Source of the DNA: JAAZKA01 sp034926225
GTDB lineage: Bacteria > Bacillota > Clostridia > Oscillospirales > QAMX01
Assembly: GCA_034926225.1 (NCBI GenBank)
Contig: JAYFRF010000012.1
Span: 43,053-107,052 of the forward strand
DNA: 64,000 nucleotides
Reading direction: 5' to 3'
The position numbers and the translations under genes are program-made. Each line of letters starts with the position of its first letter. The stretch's first letter is position 1. The notes beneath the pieces are model-generated. The model made no database searches and was not told the DNA's origin. It saw nothing but the letters and a program-made list of their open reading frames with translations. Shown here one piece after another: positions 10,749-19,026 of this stretch.

Positions 10749-11438
10749 ATGGCGAAGATTTTAATTGTGGAAGACGAGTCCGCAATTGCGGACATCGTAG
10801 CGTTCAATTTGGAGCGTGAGCGCTACGAGGTGCAGGCAGTCTACGACGGACTTATGGGTTTGGAACGCGCGCAAAGCGGCGAATTCGACCTGATCCTGCT
10901 TGACGTGATGCTTCCCGGTATGGACGGCTTTGAGATTTGCCGCCGTGTGCGTGAAAAAAGCGGCGTCCCGATCATCATGCTGACGGCACGGGAGGAAGAA
11001 ACGGACAAGGTCTTCGGACTGGAGATCGGAGCGGACGACTACATAACGAAACCGTTCTCGATGCGCGAGCTTTTGGCCCGCGTACAGGCAAACCTCCGTC
11101 GTACGCAGCGCGCGGAGCCGGACGTCCAAAAGCCGGACATCGAGATCGGCGACATCGCCATCTACGAAGCCGCGCACGACGTCAAGCGGCGCGGCGTGTC
11201 GATCGATCTGACGGCGCGGGAATTCGCCCTGTTAAAAACGATGGCCGCCTCACCCGACCGCGCCTTTTCCAGAGAGGAACTTTTGTCCGGCGTCTGGGGC
11301 TATGAATACTACGGCGACCTCCGAGCGGTAGACGTCGCGGTGCGCCGCCTTCGCGAAAAGCTGGAGGAAGACCCCGCCCAGCCGAAATACATTGTCACGC
11401 GCCGGGGCGTAGGCTACTATTTCGCGGCGTCCAACTGA
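10749..11438 (+). CDS. OmpR/PhoB-family response regulator, WalR-like
   Basis: A 229-aa regulator with a receiver domain (phosphoacceptor Asp52 in LLDVMLPGMDGF; KPFSMREL with the conserved Lys) and a C-terminal winged helix with VDVAVRRLREKLE and VTRRGVGYYF. Paired with the PAS/HAMP histidine kinase that follows, the set resembles the WalRK (YycFG) system that controls cell-wall turnover in Firmicutes; the third gene downstream supports this. The assignment to WalR rather than PhoB is inference. ATG at 10749 follows AGGAGG with 6 bases spacing. Confidence 0.85.
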   Translation: MAKILIVEDESAIADIVAFNLERERYEVQAVYDGLMGLERAQSGEFDLILLDVMLPGMDGFEICRRVREKSGVPIIMLTAREEETDKVFGLEIGADDYITKPFSMRELLARVQANLRRTQRAEPDVQKPDIEIGDIAIYEAAHDVKRRGVSIDLTAREFALLKTMAASPDRAFSREELLSGVWGYEYYGDLRAVDVAVRRLREKLEEDPAQPKYIVTRRGVGYYFAASN

Positions 11439-11543
11439 TGAAAATCCATTCATAATCTCGCCGCTCACCGACCCGTTCCTTTTTCCCGCCGCGCCATGCC
11501 CTCGCGTATGGGAAATGGTAAACGACAAAGGAAGGTTTCCTAA

Positions 11544-13292
11544 ATGTTCCGAAGCTTGCACATGAAGCTTGTTTTAATCCTGGTTCTGCTGATCCTGTCG
11601 GTCATGCTCGTCGTAGGGACGCTGCTTTTAAGCCGGGTGTCGTCGTTCTACATCGATGAGTTCCGCGCGCAGATGGAGGATGTATTCACGACGCAGTTTT
11701 TATCGTCGATGCAGGCGGAGGCCACCGGAGACGGCGCGCCGGAACGGCTGCGGGAGATGATCTATGCGTATTCGGGGCCTCTGGGCCTTGATATGTACCG
11801 GCAATACTACATCCTTGACCGCTCGGGGGGATATATTACAGGCTCCGACGCGGTGTCCGGACCGAAGCTGGAGATCACGCCGAATATTGTCCGCGCCTTA
11901 GGCGGGGAGATCGGCGACCGGATGGTCGTGTCAGACAGCTACATGGACTTTGCGATACCGATCGTTTCTGCCGAAGGGGACAGGTATATTCTTTACATCA
12001 AAGACAGCAACGCTGAGCTTTCCGAGATGAAGTGGATGCTCTTTAAAGTTACCGTGCAGGTGGTGCTTTTCGGGCTGCTTTTCGCGATTCTCTTAAGCTT
12101 TTTACTGTCGAAGACGATGACGACGCCGCTGGAGAACGTGACGAAGGGCGCGGCGCTTTTGGCGTCCGGTAAATTCGATCGGATGCTGGAGGTACAGAGC
12201 GACGATGAGATCGGCGAGCTGACGAGCACCTTCAACCACATGGCGACGACCCTGCAGGAGACTTTAGCCGACGTCGAGGGGGAGCGCAATAAGCTCAATA
12301 CACTGTTTTTGCATATGACGGACGGCGTGGCGGCATTTGATAAGAACGGACATATCCTGCATATGAACCCCGCGGCGGAGGAAATGTTGGGCATCCGGTT
12401 CTCCGAGAGCCTGACTTATGACGATGTTCTCAGAGACTTGCCGAAGGGGAAGCTGCCGGCGGACGCGCAGAACGCTACGTCGGTGGAGTACACGCGGGAC
12501 GATAGGAGCTTTCAGGTATTTCTCGCACCTTTGGGCGTCGCCGAGAATGACCGCGGGACGATGGCGGTGCTGCACGACATCACCGAGCAGCATAAGCTGG
12601 AGCGCGCGCGGCGGGAGTTCGTCGCGAACGTTTCCCATGAGCTGCGTACGCCTCTGACGAGCATAAAGAGCTATACGGAGACACTTATGGCGAATCCCGA
12701 CCTGCCGCCGGAGACCAGCGCGCGCTTTTTGGGAGTCATCAACAACGAAGCCGACCGTATGGCGCGGATCGTGAAGGATTTATTGACGCTGTCGAGACTG
12801 GATAACGGCAAGTTCGACTTAAAGCTCTCCCGGTTCGACACGGGAAAGCTGCTGGAGAACGTTTACGACGCAATGCTGTTTGAGGCGAAGAACCGTTTCC
12901 ATACGCTGACCCTGGAACTCGACGAGCGGATGCCGGATATCACCGCCGACCGGGAGCGTATCGAGCAGGTCGTCGTGAATATCCTTTCGAATTCCATCAA
13001 GTATACGCCCAACGGCGGCAGGATCACGCTTTCCGGGCATGTACGCGGCAAAGAGCTGTGCATTACGGTGCGGGATACCGGCGTCGGCATCCCGAAGGAG
13101 GACCTGCCGCGCTTGTTTGAGCGCTTTTACCGGGTGGAAAAGGCCCGTTCGCGCGATAAGGGCGGCACGGGGCTCGGTCTTGCGATCGCGTTGGATATCG
13201 TGCGGTATCATAACGGGACGATCACGGTGGACAGTCAGGTCGACGTTGGTACGACCGTGACGATATGCCTGCCGCTTGGTGAAACGGCATGA
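11544..13292 (+). CDS. Membrane sensor histidine kinase, WalK-like
   Basis: A 582-aa kinase: transmembrane segment near residues 8-28, an extracytoplasmic sensor of about 130 residues, a second membrane segment near 165-190, HAMP, a PAS domain (LNTLFLHMTDGVAAFDKNG), HisKA with phosphoacceptor His365 in VANVSHELRTPL, and a full HATPase (N box NSIKYTPNGG, DTGVGIP, GGTGLGLAI). The HAMP-PAS order matches WalK. Its stop overlaps the next start by ATGA. A 105-base gap with no clear promoter separates it from the regulator. The signal is unknown. Confidence 0.87.
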   Translation: MFRSLHMKLVLILVLLILSVMLVVGTLLLSRVSSFYIDEFRAQMEDVFTTQFLSSMQAEATGDGAPERLREMIYAYSGPLGLDMYRQYYILDRSGGYITGSDAVSGPKLEITPNIVRALGGEIGDRMVVSDSYMDFAIPIVSAEGDRYILYIKDSNAELSEMKWMLFKVTVQVVLFGLLFAILLSFLLSKTMTTPLENVTKGAALLASGKFDRMLEVQSDDEIGELTSTFNHMATTLQETLADVEGERNKLNTLFLHMTDGVAAFDKNGHILHMNPAAEEMLGIRFSESLTYDDVLRDLPKGKLPADAQNATSVEYTRDDRSFQVFLAPLGVAENDRGTMAVLHDITEQHKLERARREFVANVSHELRTPLTSIKSYTETLMANPDLPPETSARFLGVINNEADRMARIVKDLLTLSRLDNGKFDLKLSRFDTGKLLENVYDAMLFEAKNRFHTLTLELDERMPDITADRERIEQVVVNILSNSIKYTPNGGRITLSGHVRGKELCITVRDTGVGIPKEDLPRLFERFYRVEKARSRDKGGTGLGLAIALDIVRYHNGTITVDSQVDVGTTVTICLPLGETA

Positions 13293-14617
13293 GCAGAGTG
13301 CGAAATGTTCTGAAGAATTTTACCTGCGTGGCGCTCTTATGCACGGCGATCGCGCTGACATATGCCGTCTGGTCGTATACGATGGGCGTATCGGGGACGG
13401 GTCTGCTGCTGCGCGCGTTCGGCATAGGGGAACAGACGGCGACGCTGAATACAGGCTATGAGGAGATGTCGTACGCGGTGCGCGCGGTCACGCCGCTGAA
13501 CTGTGCGGTGCGCGCGGACCAAAGCGCCGGGCTGTACGGCACGACGGACAGGGAAACGTCGTCGGCGTGCTTTGAGCGGATGGGCGCGGTTTTGGCGGAA
13601 GCGCTGGCGACGGCGGAGGAGCCGGTACTGGCGACATCGTATCAGTGGAGGGACGCGCTGTCGGGCACGATGGTCTTCATGGACTTCGGGGGACGGGTTC
13701 CGCTCGCGGCGCTTGCGCGGCTGCTGGGAGCGCGGGCGCCGGAGTCGCTGACCGACGCGGCGCGGTATGTCGTGCTGTCCATCGAGGAAAGCGAGGAGGG
13801 GCGGCGCGCGGCGCTGTACTATAAATCCGACGACCGGACGATTCTGCGCTGCCAGACGGATGCGGACGCCGACTACCTGATCGCGCTTTCATCCGACCTG
13901 CGGGCTAACGGTTACCGCTTTGCGTATGAAGAAGGGCTTGCCGACGCACGGGAGGTACTGCTGCTGACGCCGCAGACGACGGCGCCGGAAATCACGGCGT
14001 ACAATGTCCTCCTGACGGCGGCGGAGTCGGATTATGACCGCATCATGGAGGATGTCCTCGAGGGCTTTGGCTTCAACGCCTATATGCCGCGCGTCTATAA
14101 CGAGAGCGACGGCACGCGCGTCTACGTCGAGGAGGAGCGCACACTGCGCGTTTCCGGCGACGGAAGGATCGCGTATTACGACCCGCTTGCGGCGGGCGCG
14201 GAGGTCTATATGCCGGATGAGGAGGAACAAACGGCGTGTATCGCGGAGGCGTCGCGGCTGGCGTCGGGCATATTGGCGTCGTATATCGGCGATGCGGAGC
14301 TATTTTTATTGGATGCGAGCTACGATGAGGAATCGGAGCTTTTTATCGTACGCTTTGGCGCGGAATGCGGAAGTATCCGCATTCTGACGGCGCGGACCGC
14401 GACGGCGACCTGTGAGTTCCGTGGCGGGGAGCTCTCCGCCGCGAATCTGGAGCTTGTCACCTACCGGCGCACCGGTGTAAACACAGCGATCATCCCCGCG
14501 ACGCAGGCTTTGGCGGCCGCGCCGTATACCGGGGGGTTCGGACTGTACTACCGGGTAACGGAGCGGCTGGCGGATGCCGGCTGGTACGTAGAGGAAGCCG
14601 TAAAAAGAGAATCATGA
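13289..14617 (+). CDS. Membrane-anchored protein, probable YycH-like partner of the kinase
   Basis: A 442-aa protein with one N-terminal membrane segment (about residues 12-35) and a large, acidic exported domain rich in Tyr, Ala and Glu. It overlaps the kinase gene by ATGA, so it is made with it. In Bacillus, WalK is followed by yycH and yycI, single-pass proteins that regulate the kinase from outside; the position and topology here match, but sequence similarity could not be verified. I therefore treat the YycH assignment as contextual inference. Confidence 0.6.
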   Translation: MSRVRNVLKNFTCVALLCTAIALTYAVWSYTMGVSGTGLLLRAFGIGEQTATLNTGYEEMSYAVRAVTPLNCAVRADQSAGLYGTTDRETSSACFERMGAVLAEALATAEEPVLATSYQWRDALSGTMVFMDFGGRVPLAALARLLGARAPESLTDAARYVVLSIEESEEGRRAALYYKSDDRTILRCQTDADADYLIALSSDLRANGYRFAYEEGLADAREVLLLTPQTTAPEITAYNVLLTAAESDYDRIMEDVLEGFGFNAYMPRVYNESDGTRVYVEEERTLRVSGDGRIAYYDPLAAGAEVYMPDEEEQTACIAEASRLASGILASYIGDAELFLLDASYDEESELFIVRFGAECGSIRILTARTATATCEFRGGELSAANLELVTYRRTGVNTAIIPATQALAAAPYTGGFGLYYRVTERLADAGWYVEEAVKRES

Positions 14618-14657
14618 ATGCATATGTTCCGAAATCCTGACATTTAGGAGGAATACT

Positions 14658-16319
14658 ATGGCAAAATACACGCTGGGTCTCGACTTCGGCACCCTTTCGG
14701 CACGCGCACTGCTTGTGCGTACAAACGACGGCTGCGAGATCGCGTCGGTTGCGGCGGATTACGCGCACGGTGTCATGGATAAAACGCTTCCCGACGGTAC
14801 GCCGCTGGGCGAGGACTGGGCGCTGCAGATACCGTCGGATTACATGGAAGCGCTCCGGGTAATCGTGCCGGGCGTCCTCGCGGAAAGCGGCGTCGATGCC
14901 GCCGACGTCATCGGGATCGGCGTCGACTTCACAAGCTGCACCCTGCTTCCCGCGAAGTCGGACGGTACGCCGCTGTGCGAGCAGCAGGGTTTTTCGTCCG
15001 AGCCGAACGCGTACGCAAAACTTTGGAAGCATCATGCGGCGCAGAAATACGCGACGATCATCGGGAAAACGGCGACAGAACGCCGGGAAGCGTTCCTGCA
15101 GCGGTATGGCGGACGCGTCAGCTCGGAGGCCGCGCTGCCGAAGATCTGGCAGATTCTCGACGAGTCGCCCGACGTTTACGCGGCGGCGGACTGCATCCTC
15201 GAGGCGGGCGACTGGCTTGTCTGGCAGCTTTGCGGGCGGCGCGTATCGAACGCGGCGATGGCGGGGTACAAGGCGTACTGGGGGCCCGTCGACGGGTATC
15301 CGTCCGTGGAATTCCTGCGGGCACTGAATCCGGGGCTTGCAAACGCGTATACGGAGAAGATGGCGGCGCCGATCGTACCCTCCGGCGCGTACGCGGGGGG
15401 GCTGACGGAAAAAGCGGCGGCGGCGCTCGGGCTTTGCCCCGGCACAGCGGTCGCGGCGGCGCATATCGACGCGCATGTGACGCTGCCGGCGGTGAAGGTC
15501 GTGCGTCCGGGCCAGCTCTGCGCCATTATGGGGACGTCGACCTGTCACATATTACTCGACCGCGCGGAATCCGTAGTGCCGGGCTTCTGCGGCGTCGCGG
15601 CGGACGGCGCGGTGCCGGGGTATTTCGCGCTGGAGGCGGGACAATGCTGCGTCGGCGACCATTTTGCATGGTTTGTCGACAACTGCGTGCCGGAAAGCTA
15701 CGTAAAGGAAGCCCAGACGCGCGGATTGAGCGTCCATGCGCTGCTGACGGAGAAGATGGCGCGTCTTGTCCCCGGGGAGAGCGGACTTTTAGCCCTCGAC
15801 TGGTGGAACGGCAACCGCTCGGTTTTGGTAGACGCGAATCTGACCGGGCTGATGCTCGGCATGACGCTGCGCACGACGCCGGAGGAAATGTACCGCGCGC
15901 TGGTGGAAGCGACGGCGTACGGCACGAGAATGATCGTGGACGCATACCGCGGCGCGGGGGTGCCTGTGACCGAGATGGTCGCGGCGGGCGGCATCGCGCG
16001 GAAGAATCCGACGCTCGTGCAGATTTACGCGGATGTGCTGCGGCTGCCGATTCGCGTCGGCACGTCGAAGCAGTCCGGGGCCTTGGGAAGCGCGATCTTT
16101 GCGGCAGCCGCCGCGGGAGCCGAAAATGGCGGGCTTGCGTCGGTGGAGGAAGCGGCCGAACGGATGGGCGCCGTGGACAGCCGGGTGTATCTGCCGAAAG
16201 AAAAGGCGGCGGATGTGTATGACAAACTGTACGCGGAGTATAAGACGCTGCACGATTATTTCGGGCGCGGCGAAAACGATGTGATGAAGCGGCTGCGTGC
16301 GATCAAAGCAGGGGAATAA
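14658..16319 (+). CDS. araB: L-ribulokinase-like FGGY carbohydrate kinase
   Basis: Phosphorylates a ketopentose, most likely L-ribulose, in arabinose breakdown. The 553-aa length and the N-terminal GLDFGTLSARALLV (phosphate loop) are typical of AraB; the motif IMGTSTCHIL in the second domain also matches AraB rather than xylulokinase or glycerol kinase, and AAGGIARKNPTLVQIYAD is the FGGY C-terminal signature. The ATG at 14658 follows AGGAGG. No araA or araD is within the window; instead an unrecognised 558-aa gene follows after 15 bases, suggesting a linked role. Confidence 0.82.
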   Translation: MAKYTLGLDFGTLSARALLVRTNDGCEIASVAADYAHGVMDKTLPDGTPLGEDWALQIPSDYMEALRVIVPGVLAESGVDAADVIGIGVDFTSCTLLPAKSDGTPLCEQQGFSSEPNAYAKLWKHHAAQKYATIIGKTATERREAFLQRYGGRVSSEAALPKIWQILDESPDVYAAADCILEAGDWLVWQLCGRRVSNAAMAGYKAYWGPVDGYPSVEFLRALNPGLANAYTEKMAAPIVPSGAYAGGLTEKAAAALGLCPGTAVAAAHIDAHVTLPAVKVVRPGQLCAIMGTSTCHILLDRAESVVPGFCGVAADGAVPGYFALEAGQCCVGDHFAWFVDNCVPESYVKEAQTRGLSVHALLTEKMARLVPGESGLLALDWWNGNRSVLVDANLTGLMLGMTLRTTPEEMYRALVEATAYGTRMIVDAYRGAGVPVTEMVAAGGIARKNPTLVQIYADVLRLPIRVGTSKQSGALGSAIFAAAAAGAENGGLASVEEAAERMGAVDSRVYLPKEKAADVYDKLYAEYKTLHDYFGRGENDVMKRLRAIKAGE

Positions 16320-16334
16320 AGGAGGAAGCCTTCT

Positions 16335-18011
16335 ATGGCCGATACGTTTCGGGGCATGATGCGATCGATTCTGGACGACATCTATCCGATTGTTGTTTCC
16401 ACACAGGATGCGCACGGCAAGAGCTACAATGTACAGGGGACCTTCACGCTGTACGGGCAGTGTACCGGGCGATATTACGCGACGCTTTATAAAATGCCTA
16501 AGTCGAGATACTACCGGGATGCCGATACGCTTGCAAAAGCCGTCGCGTCGTGGGAGTTTTACTACTCGCTGACGCAGGAGGACGGAAAGACACGGCTGAT
16601 TACCTTCGATCAGGAGTGGGGCTATTCCTACGAGGAATGGAACACGCTGCACTGGATCGAAACGCTGCGCCTGCTCAAAGAGGATCTGCCGGAGGAGACG
16701 TATCGGCGCTGGAAGGCGCGCGCGGACCGCTCTTGCGAAGGACTTTACGAGGGCGTCCGTACGGCGTTTGAAAGCGAGGAGTTCCGGGAGCTTCTTAAGC
16801 GGCATCAGGTCGCAAACCACTTCCTGTGGCAGACGGCGTGCGTTTACCGTTGGGCACAGAAGGAGGGTAAGCGTGATGTGCTCGCGTACTGCGACAGTGT
16901 GATGACGGCGGCGGCAGCCGCGCAGCTGCCCTATGGCACATGGTACGAGGGCGGCGGACTGGTCGTGAGCTACGCGTATACGAGCTTCGGGGCATTCGCG
17001 GCATACTGCGGCTACTGCAAAAATCAAAACCAGGCGGCCGCGGAAGCGCTGCGGCGTTGCGTGCGGTATCTCTCAGCGTGCAGCTATGACGACCTTTCCG
17101 CGATGGACCCGATTGACGGACGCAACCATTTTAAAAAGAGCACCGGTATGGCGTATATGGCGGGGTCGTTGATCGGCGAGGAAGGCGTCCTGAGCTTCAC
17201 GGCGCGCCATCTGCGGCTGCTGCGGGAGTCGGCAAACAACGGGATTGCGCGGGGGCATCAGGCGCTGGGCTTTTTCCTCGTTTCCTACGACGGGATGCCG
17301 GAGGATGCGGAAATGCCGGACGAGAGAGTTTCCCCGGCGGATGGGGAAAACTTCGTCGTGCCGGAGGAGGCGCAGAACGTTCTGCGCCATGGCGGGTTCC
17401 GGGTGCCGATGTGTGCAAAGCGGATGGATGAAAACTATCTGCAGAACCGCTGGATTCTCGACCGCTCCTGCCTTGTTTCTGTATGGCATGAGAAAACGGG
17501 TCTGCTCCTTGGCGGCGGGCATTCGAAGGCGGATGAGAACTTCGCAAGCTTTTCCGTCACAGCGGACGGCTGCACGCGGTATCTGCCAGAGAACGGCGCG
17601 GTCATGGAAAACGGCATATCGATGGATTACGGACAGATTCACTGTTCGATACAGGCGGCGTTTGAGGATGATCGTGTCACACTGACATACAAGGCGGACG
17701 GGCTGCCGCAGACGGCGCGGGTTGTCGCGCGGATTCCGCTGTGGATACAGCCGTATGAGACGATCACGGTCGACGGTGCGGAGGTATCGACGAAAGCGCC
17801 GGTTCGGTGCGACTGCCTGGAGATTGCGATGGGGCAGGCAAGGATTCTGTGCCCGGACGGCGTGACGGTGGACGGCCCGCGCTATCGCTTTAACCCGTAT
17901 ATGCAAAAGCAGTCGCCGGAGGATGCGCTGCGGGCGATGGTGCTGCATATGCCGCTCGATTATACGTGTCCCGAGGCGTCGGTAACGGTGATCGTAAGCG
18001 GTTCAAAGTGA
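16335..18011 (+). CDS. Unrecognised 558-aa protein co-transcribed with the ribulokinase-like gene
   Basis: I do not recognise the family. The protein has no signal peptide. Residues 1-320 are helical with repeated aromatic-rich segments (WEFYYSL, WNTLHWIETLRLL, YGTWYEGGG), as in alpha/alpha-toroid carbohydrate enzymes; residues about 340-558 look like a beta-sandwich (WILDRSCLVSVWH, DYGQIHCSIQAAF). That layout is shared by heparinase II/III-like lyases and some glycoside hydrolases, but no catalytic motif was identified. ATG at 16335 follows AAAGGAGGAAG; the 15-base spacing from the kinase argues for a common operon and for a sugar-acid or oligosaccharide substrate (inference). Confidence 0.7.
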   Translation: MADTFRGMMRSILDDIYPIVVSTQDAHGKSYNVQGTFTLYGQCTGRYYATLYKMPKSRYYRDADTLAKAVASWEFYYSLTQEDGKTRLITFDQEWGYSYEEWNTLHWIETLRLLKEDLPEETYRRWKARADRSCEGLYEGVRTAFESEEFRELLKRHQVANHFLWQTACVYRWAQKEGKRDVLAYCDSVMTAAAAAQLPYGTWYEGGGLVVSYAYTSFGAFAAYCGYCKNQNQAAAEALRRCVRYLSACSYDDLSAMDPIDGRNHFKKSTGMAYMAGSLIGEEGVLSFTARHLRLLRESANNGIARGHQALGFFLVSYDGMPEDAEMPDERVSPADGENFVVPEEAQNVLRHGGFRVPMCAKRMDENYLQNRWILDRSCLVSVWHEKTGLLLGGGHSKADENFASFSVTADGCTRYLPENGAVMENGISMDYGQIHCSIQAAFEDDRVTLTYKADGLPQTARVVARIPLWIQPYETITVDGAEVSTKAPVRCDCLEIAMGQARILCPDGVTVDGPRYRFNPYMQKQSPEDALRAMVLHMPLDYTCPEASVTVIVSGSK

Positions 18012-18039
18012 CTTAAGTGACTTAAGTGACTTAAGTCAC
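18008..18039. repeat. Three tandem 9-base repeats ending in a palindrome
   Basis: GTGACTTAA occurs three times head to tail from 18008, overlapping the stop codon of the preceding gene, and is followed by GTCAC so that the last unit makes the perfect palindrome GTGACTTAAGTCAC (18026-18039). It lies directly before a strong terminator. It may be a protein-binding site or replication slippage; nothing else in the sequence decides. Confidence 0.85.
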
Positions 18040-18041
18040 TT

Positions 18042-18080
18042 AAAAAACGGGCGGTGCACCGAAAAGCCCGCCCGTTTTTT
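18042..18080. terminator. Strong, symmetric intrinsic terminator
   Basis: Arms AAAAAACGGGCGG (18042-18054) and CCGCCCGTTTTTT (18068-18080) are perfectly complementary over 13 bases with a 13-base loop. Because the arms start with A6 and end with T6, it can terminate on both strands. It closes the ribulokinase/unknown operon. Confidence 0.93.
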
Positions 18081-18104
18081 GTCTAAAAAGAGGAGGAAAC
18101 CCGT

Positions 18105-18923
18105 ATGAATCTCCTACCCGTCGGTCTTTTACAGATTCCGGTCACCCCTGACCGCGATCAAAACCTCCGCACGGCGCTCGACGCCGTGCATACGGCGGCG
18201 AGCATGGGCGCGGCGCTCTGCGTGCTGCCGGAAATGTGGCGCTGTCCGTATGATGCGGCGCTGTTCCGAGAATATGCCGAATCGGAGGAGGGCGCGCTTT
18301 GCCGGGCGCTTGCCGCCGCCGCCGCGCGCGAGGGGGTGTACCTCGTCGCAGGCTCGGTGCCGGAGCTATGCGGCGGGCGCGTCTACAATACCGCCTTCGT
18401 CTACGCGCCGGACGGCACGCGCGTCGCGCGGCACCGCAAAGCGCACCTGTTTGACGTGGATGTACCGGGCGGCATCCGGTTCCGGGAGTCCGAGACGCTC
18501 TCGGCGGGGGATGCGGTCACCGTTTTCGATACACCGTGGGGAAAAATCGGACTCTGTATCTGCTTCGACCTCCGCTTCCCGGAGCTTGTGCGCACGATGG
18601 CGTTATCAGGCGCGCGTGCAATCCTCGTTCCGGCGGCATTCAACATGACGACCGGCCCCGCGCATTGGGAGCTATTATTCCGCGCGCGGGCGCTTGACAA
18701 TCAGGTCTATACCTTCGGTGTCGCACCCGCCCGCGACAGGAATGCCTCCTATGTCTCCTACGCGCACTCCATTGCGGTCGACCCGTGGGGAACGGTACTC
18801 TGCGATCTCGGGGAGCGGGAAGGCATACAAGTGGTGACGCTCGACGCGTCGCGGGTGGACGCCGTGCGCAAAGCGCTGCCGCTGCTTTCCGCGAGACGGC
18901 CGGAACTTTATGGGATAGAATGA
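18105..18923 (+). CDS. Nitrilase-superfamily hydrolase, omega-amidase (Nit2)-like
   Basis: A 272-aa carbon-nitrogen hydrolase with the Glu-Lys-Cys triad: E43 in VLPEMW, Lys in HRKAHLFDVDVPGG (about 113) and Cys in CFDLRFPEL (about 151). The segment HLFDVDVPGG with the following RFRESETL is close to Nit2/YafV omega-amidases, which hydrolyse 2-oxoglutaramate or 2-oxosuccinamate made by amide-dependent transaminases. Such a role would suit the aminotransferase gene downstream, though that gene has its own promoter. ATG at 18105 follows GAGGAGG. Exact substrate is inferred. Confidence 0.83.
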   Translation: MNLLPVGLLQIPVTPDRDQNLRTALDAVHTAASMGAALCVLPEMWRCPYDAALFREYAESEEGALCRALAAAAAREGVYLVAGSVPELCGGRVYNTAFVYAPDGTRVARHRKAHLFDVDVPGGIRFRESETLSAGDAVTVFDTPWGKIGLCICFDLRFPELVRTMALSGARAILVPAAFNMTTGPAHWELLFRARALDNQVYTFGVAPARDRNASYVSYAHSIAVDPWGTVLCDLGEREGIQVVTLDASRVDAVRKALPLLSARRPELYGIE

Positions 18924-18960
18924 ATCTATCATAATATTGAAAGATACGGTCAAAAAACAC

Positions 18961-18989
18961 TTGACGAACGGGGATGCAGCGTGTATACT
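18961..18989 (+). promoter_or_regulatory. Near-consensus promoter for the aminotransferase-kinase pair
   Basis: TTGACG (18961-18966), 17-base spacer, TATACT (18984-18989), 37 bases before the chosen start at 19027. It shows that the two-gene unit is transcribed on its own. Confidence 0.82.
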
Positions 18990-19026
18990 GAGGGTATCAT
19001 GGGAAGGGTCAAGCGGAGGAAAGGGC

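Noticed and set aside
14975..16222. 415-codon open frame inside the ribulokinase-like gene
   Set aside because: Out of frame with a gene that has clear kinase motifs; product is Gly/Arg-rich with no domain.
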